The translations under genes and the position numbers were made by a program. From Clostridium sp. CAG:967 (GTDB lineage: Bacteria; Cyanobacteriota; Vampirovibrionia; Gastranaerophilales; Gastranaerophilaceae): DNA of 43,529 bases. The DNA lies in the NCBI GenBank assembly GCA_000433095.1, contig HF991484.1:1-43529 (forward strand), written 5' to 3'. Under the pieces are notes generated by a model that searched no databases, had not been told where the DNA came from, and worked only from the letters and a program-made list of their open reading frames with translations. Shown piece by piece: positions 33,061 to 41,672 of the stretch; position 1 is the stretch's first letter; each line of letters begins with the position of its first letter.

Positions 33061-33139
33061 TATAATGTTATGGAACATTAGAAGTGTATAAACAAATGCG
33101 CCAGAAAAGCGCAAAGCACACAGGAAGTTCGCTGTGTGC
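33061..33139 (+). promoter_or_regulatory. pnp promoter -10 and structured leader
   Basis: TATAAT at 33061-33066 fits a -10 box, giving an 80-base leader. The leader holds two hairpins: TGCGC/GCGCA (33097-33113) and the perfect 8-bp GCACACAG/CTGTGTGC (33116-33139), ending 18 bases before the ATG. In E. coli a leader hairpin of pnp is the target of RNase III and PNPase autoregulation; a similar role here is inference. Confidence 0.55.
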
Positions 33140-33157
33140 AAAAAAGAAAGGAAAACT

Positions 33158-35299
33158 ATGATACCGGAAACAAAAAAAACACAGATTGAAATCGGCGGTA
33201 AAACTGTTACTGTTGAAACAGGCAAGTACGCTCAATCTACAAACGGTTCAGTTACGGTAAGATGCGGTGATACAATGTTATTTGTTCACTGTGTTGTTTC
33301 TAAAGAACCAAGAGTGGGAATTGACTTTTTCCCTCTATTAATTGATTACGAAGAAAGAATGTCTTCAATAGGTCGTATTCCGGGCGGTTACAACCGTTCA
33401 GAAGGTAAAGCAAGCGACAAGGCTATCCTTGTTTCAAGACTTATTGACAGACCTATAAGACCTCTTTTCCCTAAAGGATACAGAAATGATATTCAAATCG
33501 TTGCTCAATTATTCAGCTACGATCAGCAAAACCAGCCTGATACATTGGCTATGTTAGGTGCATCTTTTGCATTAATGCTTTCAGGTGCTCCGTTCGAAGG
33601 ACCTATCGGTGCGGTTAGAGTTTCCAGAGATGAACAAGGAAACTTAATAGCTAACCCTACTCACCAACAAGCAGATAAATCAGACTTAGATATAGTTGTA
33701 GCAGGTACTCATGACAGCGTAATTATGGTTGAAGCAGGATGTAAATTCGTTACTGAAGACGATATTATGGCTGCTGTTGAATTTGCTCAAGGTGAAATCA
33801 GAAAACAATGCGATGCTCAACTGGCATTTGCTAAAGAATGCGGAGTTGAAAAAGAAGAATTCGTAAATCCTTACGATACTACAGAATTAAAAGCTATTAT
33901 TCAAGAAACTGCAGGCGCAATGATTTATGATGCATATCATAATTTTGACAGAGCTTACAGACAAGAAAAACTTGAAGAAGCTAAAAAACTTGTTAAAGAA
34001 AAAATTGATGCATTGCCTGATGACCATTATATTAAACAAATTATGGAAGAAACAGGTATTGACTTTGTTTCAGAAGAATTCAAAGCCGCTGAAAAGAAAG
34101 TTATGCGTGCAATGATTACTGATGAAGGCGTTAGAGCTGACGGCAGAAAACCTCATGATGTCAGACCTATCTGGTGTGAAGTTGGTGTTATTCCTCGTGC
34201 TCACGGTTCAGCAGTATTTACAAGAGGTCAAACTCAGGTATTGTCTGTTGCAACTCTTGCAGGTCCAGGTATGAAGCAGGAACTTGACGGAGTTGATCCT
34301 GAAACCGAAAAAACATATATGCACAAATACATCTTCCCGGGCTTCTCTGTAGGCGAAGTTAAACCTTTAAGAGGACCAGGCAGACGTGAAGTCGGTCACG
34401 GTGCACTTGCTGAAAGAGCTAACATTCCCGCACTTCCTCCACAAGAAGAATTCGGATATACAATCCGTGTAACCTCCGATGTATTGGAATCAAACGGTTC
34501 AACTTCAATGGCTTCAACATGCGGTTCTTCAATGGCATTAATGAATGCCGGCGTTCCCGTTAAATGTATGATAGGCGGCGTTGCAATGGGTATGATTACC
34601 GAAGAAGGCAAAGAACCTGTTGTATTAACAGATATTCAAGGTATTGAAGACTTCTTAGGCGATATGGACTTTAAAGTTACAGGTAACGATGAAGGTATCA
34701 CAGCATTACAAATGGATATGAAAGCTAAAGGTATTGCTAACGAAACTTTAAGACGTGCACTTGCTCAAGCTAAAGAAGGCAGATTACATATACTTGGTGA
34801 AATGAGAAAAGCTATTTCGGCTCCTGCTGATCACTTATCTCCATTTGCACCTCAAATTTGCACATTAACTATTCCGACTGAAGACATCGGAACAGTAATA
34901 GGACCGGGCGGAAAACAAATCAGAGCTATCATTGATGCTTCAGGTGCCGAAATTGATATTCAGGACAGCGGTGTAGTAACAATTACATCTAACGATCAGG
35001 AAGGTGCTGATATCGCTAAAAGAATGATTAAAGAACTTACATTCAAACCGGAAAAAGGTATGGTTTTGAAAGGTAAAGTCGTAAGAATTATTCCTATCGG
35101 CGCATTTGTAGAACTTGCTCCAGGCAAAGACGGTATGGTTCACATTTCACAGGTTTGCAACGAACATATTGAAACTATTGAACCGCACTTAAATATTGGT
35201 GATGAATGTATCGTTAAAGTTATCAAAATTGATGACAAAGGCAGAGTTAACCTTACCATAAAAGGTGTTACAGACGAAGAAAAAGCTAATTGCCAATAA
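33158..35299 (+). CDS. pnp: Polyribonucleotide nucleotidyltransferase (PNPase)
   Basis: A 713-residue 3'-5' phosphorolytic exoribonuclease and part of RNA decay. It has two RNase PH domains (first with KEPRVGIDFFPLLIDYEERM and GRIPGGYNRSEGKASDKAIL, second with RGQTQVLSVATLAGPG, PGFSVGEVKPLRGPGRREVGHGALAERA and the catalytic-loop region GSSMALMNAGVP), then a KH domain (IGTVIGPGGKQIRAI) and an S1 domain (KGKVVRIIPIGAFVELAPGKDGMVHISQV). The tail after S1 is short (KGVTDEEKANCQ). ATG 33158 has AAAGGAAAAC upstream; a GTG at 33134, inside the leader hairpin, is unlikely. Confidence 0.97.
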   Translation: MIPETKKTQIEIGGKTVTVETGKYAQSTNGSVTVRCGDTMLFVHCVVSKEPRVGIDFFPLLIDYEERMSSIGRIPGGYNRSEGKASDKAILVSRLIDRPIRPLFPKGYRNDIQIVAQLFSYDQQNQPDTLAMLGASFALMLSGAPFEGPIGAVRVSRDEQGNLIANPTHQQADKSDLDIVVAGTHDSVIMVEAGCKFVTEDDIMAAVEFAQGEIRKQCDAQLAFAKECGVEKEEFVNPYDTTELKAIIQETAGAMIYDAYHNFDRAYRQEKLEEAKKLVKEKIDALPDDHYIKQIMEETGIDFVSEEFKAAEKKVMRAMITDEGVRADGRKPHDVRPIWCEVGVIPRAHGSAVFTRGQTQVLSVATLAGPGMKQELDGVDPETEKTYMHKYIFPGFSVGEVKPLRGPGRREVGHGALAERANIPALPPQEEFGYTIRVTSDVLESNGSTSMASTCGSSMALMNAGVPVKCMIGGVAMGMITEEGKEPVVLTDIQGIEDFLGDMDFKVTGNDEGITALQMDMKAKGIANETLRRALAQAKEGRLHILGEMRKAISAPADHLSPFAPQICTLTIPTEDIGTVIGPGGKQIRAIIDASGAEIDIQDSGVVTITSNDQEGADIAKRMIKELTFKPEKGMVLKGKVVRIIPIGAFVELAPGKDGMVHISQVCNEHIETIEPHLNIGDECIVKVIKIDDKGRVNLTIKGVTDEEKANCQ

Positions 35300-35315
35300 T
35301 ATACAAACAAAAAAT

Positions 35316-35349
35316 TAAAAGAGCTGATTTATTAAATCAGCTCTTTTTT
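35316..35349. terminator. Bidirectional terminator between pnp and the 735-residue gene
   Basis: GAGCTGATTTA and TAAATCAGCTC form an 11-bp stem with A and T runs on its flanks. It serves both convergent genes. Confidence 0.88.
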
Positions 35350-37557
35350 CTATTTCATTAATAACATTTTATTGATATATCTTTCTTTTAGAAGTTTATA
35401 TAAATCATAATCAGAAATTTTTAAATATTTTTCCAAATTCTTCAAACTGTCAGAAAGAATATCTGAAATATCTTGAACATTGGCAGACATTAAATCAGAA
35501 ATCATAAGTTCCAACTTAGCTTTTTTCATTTCGGGTGTTATGTCTTTTTTCAATAATATCTTCGCACTACCGCCGTACTGTTCTATAAATTTGTTATATT
35601 TTATTGAACGCTGTAAATCTTTCCTTAAAATAGGATTATCTTTTAAATTTGCTGACAGAAGTTCCATTAATGCATTTAATTGTGAACTGCTCTCATAAAA
35701 ACTGCTTTTTTTATAGTTAAGAGCAAAATCAACAATCATAGAATTAATTTTATTAATATCTTCTTTAGACGTAACTGGTCTTAAATATTCTTGATAATTG
35801 GCATTAATTTGAGCTTTTTGCTGAGGATTAAGTTTATCCAAACCGAGAGTTCTTGCCAGCTTCAATACTTCATCGGTTTGCAGCGGCAATAATTTTTCAG
35901 CACCTTCAGGTTTTATTGTAGATATTAACTCTACCAGAGATTGATCATTAGCAGTAATAACCTGCGAATATTTCAAAGAAAAATCTTTATTAACTGTATA
36001 AGAAACCTTATGCAATTCTTCATCCGGCAAAATTTTATCTTCGTAACCTTCAGGAACACTGCCGTCTACTGCAAGTGTCAATTTATACTTATCAGTAACT
36101 AAAGGGTGATTAATTAAATATTGAGTATATTTTTTTACAAACGGTTCAGGCAAGAGAGATAATTCTTCTTTCAAAACTCCTCTTAAATATTCATCAAGGT
36201 CACCGTTATATCTTATTTCATGAGTTTCGGGAAAAACCGTATAAGTTCTTAAAGACTTGTCTTCACTGAGAGGAACAGGTTTTACTTTATCTTCGGAAGG
36301 CATAATCTTTGTTTCTTCCTGTTCCTTTGCGAGCTGTGCAAACATTTCATCATATTCTGCCTGTTTTATATCATGCAATCTTTGTCTTTCCAATCTTGCA
36401 GGTTTAATTTCATGAGCATAATTTATTAATTCACGAAATTCTTCATTATTTCCGTCAACGCCATATAAATCCATAAATAATTTAATAGTATCTTTCATAG
36501 CAATTGAACGATGTTCTTTAATTTGCGGGTTACTGTTCCAGTATGCATCTAATAAACTTTTTTCTGAACTTGTTAACTTATCATAATTTTCGGCAAAATC
36601 TTTCATTTCATCTGATGCATGAACTTTTTCCAATACAATTGAACTGATTTCGCTTAAATATTTAGATACGAAATTCAAACTTTCTGTATTTTTGAGATTG
36701 ATTTTTTTAATTTGTTTTTTAGTTTCTTCAATATTACCCTTACCTTTGATAAGAGTTTCAGAGAGTTTATCAATTTCCCAATCTTTAACATCGGCAAACT
36801 TTTTATGTTCAAGTTTTGGTTTTACATCAACATTAGCTGTTACACGTTCGGGAACTCCGTTTCTATGTTCTGCGGCTTTTCTGGGCTTGTATTCATACGG
36901 AAAATCTTCACGTGTTGCAATAAAGGATTTCCAGAATGCGCTTTTCGGAAATTTTATTCCATAAGCTGAAAGAGTTTCATATTGAACAGGGCTTATGCCT
37001 TTATAATGAACTGAAATATCTTTTGCAAAGTCAGTGTTTATTTCTTTTAGAGTTTTGCCTTCAAGATAAACTTTTTTCAGAAGGTAATGACCTAAGTTGT
37101 CTTTGCCGTTCTTGAATAATGTTTTTCCATCCTGATGCATCAATTCTATTTCTGCAATAACACCTGTTCTTGCTTTTTTGTTAGGTGAATCTGTTAAATT
37201 TTCAAACAATGGTTCTTCAGGGAAAATTCTTTTAACCTGTTCAAGAGATTTTGTTTCTTCAATATCACCGTAAACAAGTTTCATCATCTGATTAGGCGGC
37301 ATGTTTTTTCTGTCTTCGTAATCGTTAAAAAGATATGTCTTCATTGTATGCGGCATATTTTCACGATTAAACGGCTGTTCATAGAAATTTTCAGGAGTTC
37401 TGAAAAGGCGTGCGGTAAAGTTTACATTGTAATCCCTGTAAGCAAGAGGATTATAAGAATAATTAGTATAATTATTCTTTGACAACAAGTTCTTGTTGTC
37501 AGATTTTTTAGTATTTTTTTGCACATAAAATAACGGGGTAATTTTTTCTACTTTCAT
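35350..37557 (-). CDS. Large unknown protein with N-terminal NFTA motif
   Basis: A 735-residue protein, not recognised. An AAAGAG-type site precedes the ATG. Residues 1-50 are Asn/Lys/Tyr-rich and disordered, ending in VNFTARLF, which resembles TPSFTAS and TVSFAGK near the start of two other unknown proteins in the window. Residues about 130-220 form the most conserved-looking part (KNGKDNLGHYLLKKVYLEGK, SVHYKGISPVQYETLSAYGI, KSAFWKSF). The C-terminal 300 residues are charged and helical. No cysteines, signal peptide or membrane segments are evident. A lineage-specific cytoplasmic or exported structural protein is possible, but no function can be given. Confidence 0.8.
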   Translation of the reverse strand: MKVEKITPLFYVQKNTKKSDNKNLLSKNNYTNYSYNPLAYRDYNVNFTARLFRTPENFYEQPFNRENMPHTMKTYLFNDYEDRKNMPPNQMMKLVYGDIEETKSLEQVKRIFPEEPLFENLTDSPNKKARTGVIAEIELMHQDGKTLFKNGKDNLGHYLLKKVYLEGKTLKEINTDFAKDISVHYKGISPVQYETLSAYGIKFPKSAFWKSFIATREDFPYEYKPRKAAEHRNGVPERVTANVDVKPKLEHKKFADVKDWEIDKLSETLIKGKGNIEETKKQIKKINLKNTESLNFVSKYLSEISSIVLEKVHASDEMKDFAENYDKLTSSEKSLLDAYWNSNPQIKEHRSIAMKDTIKLFMDLYGVDGNNEEFRELINYAHEIKPARLERQRLHDIKQAEYDEMFAQLAKEQEETKIMPSEDKVKPVPLSEDKSLRTYTVFPETHEIRYNGDLDEYLRGVLKEELSLLPEPFVKKYTQYLINHPLVTDKYKLTLAVDGSVPEGYEDKILPDEELHKVSYTVNKDFSLKYSQVITANDQSLVELISTIKPEGAEKLLPLQTDEVLKLARTLGLDKLNPQQKAQINANYQEYLRPVTSKEDINKINSMIVDFALNYKKSSFYESSSQLNALMELLSANLKDNPILRKDLQRSIKYNKFIEQYGGSAKILLKKDITPEMKKAKLELMISDLMSANVQDISDILSDSLKNLEKYLKISDYDLYKLLKERYINKMLLMK

Positions 37558-37693
37558 TTTTCTCTTTCCGGCTGTTCATAATGTATATTTACTCTATTAT
37601 TTTAAAACGCTGAAAAATATTTTTTGTCAGCTGTTTAAGATAATGTAACAAATATTTTTTTGTGCTATTCTTTTGTTATCGGAGGATGAAAAG

Positions 37694-38740
37694 ATGTGCG
37701 ATGTAATAACTATCGGAAGTGCAACAATGGATGTTTTTGTAGAAAGCGATGATGCAAATATCGTATCTGTTTATACAAAAAACAAAAAATCTGAATTTAT
37801 GAGCTACCCTTATGGAGCAAAGGTAGAAATAACAGACTTTGATTCAAAAGTGGGCGGAGGAGGAGTTAACACTGCAGTTAACTTTTCAAACCTCGGATAT
37901 AACACAAGCGCAATCTTTAAAATAGGTGATGACATCTATTCTGACGGTATTTTAGAATCTTTTAAAGACAAAAAAGTTGATTTATCAAATATAGTTCAAG
38001 ACAAAAAAGTAAGCACAGGCTTTTCAATAATTCTTGTAAGCTTTCAGGGCGACAGAACTGTTCTGGCTCACAGAGGCGCAAACGCTCAGATTAAAAAATC
38101 TGATATTAATTTTGATGCCATTAAAAATGCTAAACTTTTATACATTGCTCCGATGAACGGCGACAGTACCAAAGTTCTTGATGATATTGCAAATTTTGCA
38201 GGCGAAAATAATGTTTATGTTTGTTTTAACGCCGGTTCTTCCAGTATTAAAAAAGGTTTTAATTACCTGAAAAAAATTCTTGAAAATGCCAACATTGTTG
38301 TTTTAAATAAAGAAGAAGCTTCTCTTGCTACCCAAATTCAGGTAAGACCTGATACAAGAGATGAAAAATTCTCTGATAATATAATACATCCTGATGTAAA
38401 AGAAATGTTTAAAAAATTAAAGGTTAGAGATTATCAAATTATTGTAATCACTGACGGAGGCAAAGGTGCTTACGCTTATGACGGCAAGGACTATTATTAC
38501 TGCCCTGTTTTTGACGGGCCGGTTGTTTCAACATTAGGCGCAGGTGATGCTTTTGCTTCAACTTTCTGCGCAGCATTAGGAAAAACTAAAGTAAATATCG
38601 GAAAAGCTTTAATGTATGCTTCTGTGAATTCTGCAGGCGTAGTTTCTAAATTCGGAGCTACAGAAGGTTTGCTCACCTTTGATGAGATAGAAAAAAAACT
38701 TTCTGAAAATCCTGATTATAAATACCTGTTAGCAAATTAA
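37694..38740 (+). CDS. PfkB family carbohydrate kinase
   Basis: A 348-residue sugar or nucleoside kinase of the PfkB/ribokinase family. The substrate-binding GGGGVNTAVNFSNLGY (residues about 55-70) and the ATP/catalytic GAGDAFASTF with the anion-hole GAGD and catalytic Asp are intact, with VITDGGKGAYAYDG before them. The start is ATG 37694 with a strong GGAGG site; a TTG seven codons upstream is unlikely. The family phosphorylates many sugars (fructose, ribose, adenosine, KDG), and the substrate is not evident. It is followed by NfnA-like and Etf genes but has its own gap of 76 bases. Confidence 0.92.
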   Translation: MCDVITIGSATMDVFVESDDANIVSVYTKNKKSEFMSYPYGAKVEITDFDSKVGGGGVNTAVNFSNLGYNTSAIFKIGDDIYSDGILESFKDKKVDLSNIVQDKKVSTGFSIILVSFQGDRTVLAHRGANAQIKKSDINFDAIKNAKLLYIAPMNGDSTKVLDDIANFAGENNVYVCFNAGSSSIKKGFNYLKKILENANIVVLNKEEASLATQIQVRPDTRDEKFSDNIIHPDVKEMFKKLKVRDYQIIVITDGGKGAYAYDGKDYYYCPVFDGPVVSTLGAGDAFASTFCAALGKTKVNIGKALMYASVNSAGVVSKFGATEGLLTFDEIEKKLSENPDYKYLLAN

Positions 38741-38816
38741 GATAAAATATTATTAAAACACTTCCCTAATTTCAACATTTTATAGTATAATATTTGTATA
38801 TAAGAAGGAGAAAATT

Positions 38817-39668
38817 ATGGGATATAAAATTTTATCAAAAAAAGAGCTTTGTCCTAATCAATACGAAATTACAATTGATGCACCTTACGTTGTAAGAAAC
38901 GCTAAAGCAGGACAATTTATCATATTCAGAGCAGACAACAACAGCGAACGTGTTCCTTTAACTATTGCTGATGTTAATAAGGAAAAAGGCGAATTAACTC
39001 TTGTGTTTATGGCTGTCGGTTATTCAACAAAGAAACTTGCTGCTCTTAACGAAGGCGATGAAATTCATGATATCGTAGGACCTTTAGGTCAGCCTACGCA
39101 CATCAAAAAATACGGAACAGTAGTTTGTCTTGCAGGCGGATACGGTGCCGCTCCATGCTATTTGATTGCAAAAGCTTTTAAAGAAGCAGGCAACAAAGTT
39201 TACATGATTATGGGTGCAAGAAATAAAGATTTAATCTTCTGGCAAGATAAAATGAAAGATGCTTGCAGCGAACTGTTCATCACTACAGATGACGGAACTT
39301 TAGGAGAAAAAGGATTTGTAACCCAGGTATTAGAAAGAATAATGGGTCAAGAAAAAGTTGATTATGCTATAGCTGTAGGACCTATGCCAATGATGAGAGC
39401 AGTGGCGGATTTAACACGTGATAAAGGCATTTATACTGAAGCCAGCATGAACCCTATCATGGTAGACGGAACAGGTATGTGCGGCGCTTGTCGTGTTACT
39501 GTAGGCGGAGAAACTAAATTTGCCTGTGTAGACGGTCCTGACTTTGATGCTCATAAAATCGACTTTGATGAAGTAATTAACAGAACAAGAATTTACAAAG
39601 ACCAGGAAAGAAAACGTGACGAAAACTGCAACTTGTTAAAACAAGCAGCAGCAATGTCTAATAAATAG
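38817..39668 (+). CDS. NfnA-like FAD/NAD(P)-binding electron-transfer subunit (ferredoxin-NADP reductase alpha)
   Basis: A 283-residue flavoprotein of the ferredoxin-reductase fold. The FAD-binding R-V-P-L-T segment (SERVPLTIAD), the NAD(P) site CLAGGYGAAPCYLIAKAF, and the 2Fe-2S cluster region MCGACRVTVGG...KFACVDGPDFDAH are all present. It matches the small subunit of NADH-dependent ferredoxin:NADP oxidoreductase (NfnAB), also annotated as sulfide dehydrogenase beta. The usual large partner (NfnB, GltD-like) is not in the window. An AAGGAG site precedes the ATG. It leads a run with a four-cysteine protein and etfBA. Confidence 0.9.
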   Translation: MGYKILSKKELCPNQYEITIDAPYVVRNAKAGQFIIFRADNNSERVPLTIADVNKEKGELTLVFMAVGYSTKKLAALNEGDEIHDIVGPLGQPTHIKKYGTVVCLAGGYGAAPCYLIAKAFKEAGNKVYMIMGARNKDLIFWQDKMKDACSELFITTDDGTLGEKGFVTQVLERIMGQEKVDYAIAVGPMPMMRAVADLTRDKGIYTEASMNPIMVDGTGMCGACRVTVGGETKFACVDGPDFDAHKIDFDEVINRTRIYKDQERKRDENCNLLKQAAAMSNK

Positions 39669-39680
39669 GAGAGAAAATTT

Positions 39681-39860
39681 ATGGCTAAAGATATTCCTTA
39701 CTGCCCGCTAATGAGTGCAGGCTCTGACATAGACAAAGTTTGTACACTTGAAAGCTGTGCTTGGTATGTTCCGAGTGTAAGAAAATGCTCAATGTATATG
39801 TTAGCTTATAATGCTTTATTAGAAACTAACGCAAGACAAAAGGCAGCTCAACAAAGGTAA
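39681..39860 (+). CDS. Small four-cysteine protein between nfnA-like and etfB
   Basis: A 59-residue protein, too short for automatic calling at a usual cut-off. The ATG has AGGAGAG nine bases upstream, 12 bases after the preceding stop, and etfB starts three bases after its TAA, so it is a true operon member. The sequence is MAKDIPYCPLMSAGSD then VCTLESCAWYVPSVRKCSMY. The four cysteines (C-P-L-M, C-x4-C-A-W-Y, C-S-M) recur in small proteins of anaerobes and suggest a metal or Fe-S site. A role as an electron carrier or assembly partner for the neighbouring flavoproteins is inferred from position. Confidence 0.72.
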   Translation: MAKDIPYCPLMSAGSDIDKVCTLESCAWYVPSVRKCSMYMLAYNALLETNARQKAAQQR

Positions 39861-39863
39861 TAA

Positions 39864-40649
39864 ATGAAAGTTATTGTTTGTGTAAAACAAGTCCCTGATA
39901 CTACAGATATTAAGTGGACTGAAAATAATACAATTCAAAGGGAAGGTGTGGAAAGTATCACCAACCCTTTTGATGTATATGCTATAGAAGAAGCTTTAAA
40001 AATAAAAAAAACGTGCAAAGATGTTGAAATTACAGTGCTTACAATGGGACCTTTGCAAGCGGAAGACATGCTTAAAAAAGCTGTTGCAGTAGGCTGTGAT
40101 AACGCTGTATTAATATCTGACAGAAAATTTGCAGGCGCAGACACTTACGCAACAGGCAAAACAATTGCAAGTGCTATTAAAAGTAAATTTCCTGATTTTG
40201 ATTTAATTATCTGCGGTCAATTTGCGGTTGACGGCGATACAGCACAAACCGGACCAAGTGTTGCAAATCAACTTGATATACCTCAGGCTACTTTTGTGAA
40301 AAACGTTGTAGAATGTAATGAAAACGCAATTACCGTTACAAGAGAACTCGAAGAAGGTTTTGAAACTGTTAAAATAAAATTCCCTGCACTGGTTTGTGTT
40401 TTGAAAGGTTTTGAAGAACCGACAAGAGCAAAGATTAACGGAATTATTAAAGCGCAAAACTCTCAAATTGCAATTTATTCTATGGAAGATATTGGTCTTA
40501 GTCCTGAAGAAGTAGGCATAAAAGGTTCACCCACTTATGTAAGCAGGGCATTTAGACCTGAAAAGACAAGAGGTGAATGTCAAATTTGTTCCGACTGCAA
40601 CACTCTTTTAGAAAAAATAAAAGAATATGGAGGACTTGCTGATGAGTAA
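39864..40649 (+). CDS. etfB: Electron transfer flavoprotein subunit beta
   Basis: A 261-residue subunit binding AMP or FAD in the Etf heterodimer. It starts MKVIVCVKQVPDTTDIKW and has NPFDVYAIEEALKIK, TMGPLQAEDMLKKAVAVGCD, the signature GQFAVDGDTAQTGPSVANQL, and VTRELEEGFETVKIKFPAL. The end carries CQICSDCNTLLE, an extra cysteine cluster. Etf in anaerobes can pass or bifurcate electrons from NADH or acyl-CoA dehydrogenases; which applies cannot be told here. Its stop overlaps the etfA start (ATGAGTAA). Confidence 0.95.
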   Translation: MKVIVCVKQVPDTTDIKWTENNTIQREGVESITNPFDVYAIEEALKIKKTCKDVEITVLTMGPLQAEDMLKKAVAVGCDNAVLISDRKFAGADTYATGKTIASAIKSKFPDFDLIICGQFAVDGDTAQTGPSVANQLDIPQATFVKNVVECNENAITVTRELEEGFETVKIKFPALVCVLKGFEEPTRAKINGIIKAQNSQIAIYSMEDIGLSPEEVGIKGSPTYVSRAFRPEKTRGECQICSDCNTLLEKIKEYGGLADE

Positions 40650-41625
40650 TATTATGTTATATGCAGAAGTTACAAAAGACAATTACCTCCACACGGTTCT
40701 TTTTGAACTTGCTTACAAAGCGCAGGAACTTTCTCAAAAGCTTAATAATGCTGATATTTCTGCTCTTTTAATCTGTAAAACAGGATTGGGTGAAACTTTT
40801 AAGGAAGCCTTTATTAACAGCGGATTTGATTATGTTTACATTGCAGAAGACAACAGCCTTGAAAATTATTCTACAGAGCTTTATTCAAAAATTGCCGTTG
40901 ATATTATAAATGAAGTTAAACCTGATATTATGCTGATAGGTGCAACTACTCAAGGTCGTGATTTGGCTCCGAGAATATCTTCTACATTGCATACAGGCTT
41001 AACAGCAGATTGCATAGGACTTGATATTAATGAAAAAGGTCAGCTTGCAGCTACACGTCCTACATTCGGCGGAAAACTGATGGCAACAATTCTTTGTAAA
41101 AATCTACCTCAAATGGCAACTGTCAGACCGAAAGTTTTTAAACCTGCTCCGGAAAATATTGTAAAAGATACCAGGTTTATTTATATCAAACCTGAAATTA
41201 ACAATATCGAAAGAAAAGTAGAATTTTTGAATTTTGTAAAGAATTTAAATTCTGCAATAAACGAACTTGACAGCGCAAACATAATCGTTGCAGGCGGCAA
41301 GGGAATGAAAAATGAAGAAGGCTTTGCCCTGTTAAAAGAGTTTGCAGATAAACTCGGAGGATGTATAGCAGCAAGCAGAGGAGCTGTTGATATGGGACTT
41401 GCATCTGCTGATATCCAAGTCGGACAAACAGGAAAAACCGTTACACCAAAGCTATATATTGCCTGCGGAATTTCAGGAGCAATTCAACATATTGTAGGTA
41501 TGCAGGACAGTGATAAAATTATTGCCGTAAACAATGACCCTGATGCTCCAATTTTTGAGCACAGCGATTGCGGAATAGTAGGCGATGTATTTGAAGTTCT
41601 TCCTGCTCTTATAAAAAATTTATAG
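40642..41625 (+). CDS. etfA: Electron transfer flavoprotein subunit alpha
   Basis: A 327-residue partner of EtfB holding FAD. The C-terminal FAD domain is canonical: GGKGMKNEEGFALLKEFADKLGG, ASRGAVDMGL, QVGQTGKTVTPKLYIACGIS, GAIQHIVGMQDSDKIIAVNNDP and PIFEHSDCGIVGDVFEVLPAL. No extra N-terminal ferredoxin domain, so it is the simple form. ATG 40642 has GGAGG upstream; an earlier ATG at 40627 lies within that site and is unlikely. Confidence 0.95.
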   Translation: MSNIMLYAEVTKDNYLHTVLFELAYKAQELSQKLNNADISALLICKTGLGETFKEAFINSGFDYVYIAEDNSLENYSTELYSKIAVDIINEVKPDIMLIGATTQGRDLAPRISSTLHTGLTADCIGLDINEKGQLAATRPTFGGKLMATILCKNLPQMATVRPKVFKPAPENIVKDTRFIYIKPEINNIERKVEFLNFVKNLNSAINELDSANIIVAGGKGMKNEEGFALLKEFADKLGGCIAASRGAVDMGLASADIQVGQTGKTVTPKLYIACGISGAIQHIVGMQDSDKIIAVNNDPDAPIFEHSDCGIVGDVFEVLPALIKNL

Positions 41626-41672
41626 CAAAAAAATTTTTTTACGTTTTTTATATCCTAAAAAGGAGAAAGTGT

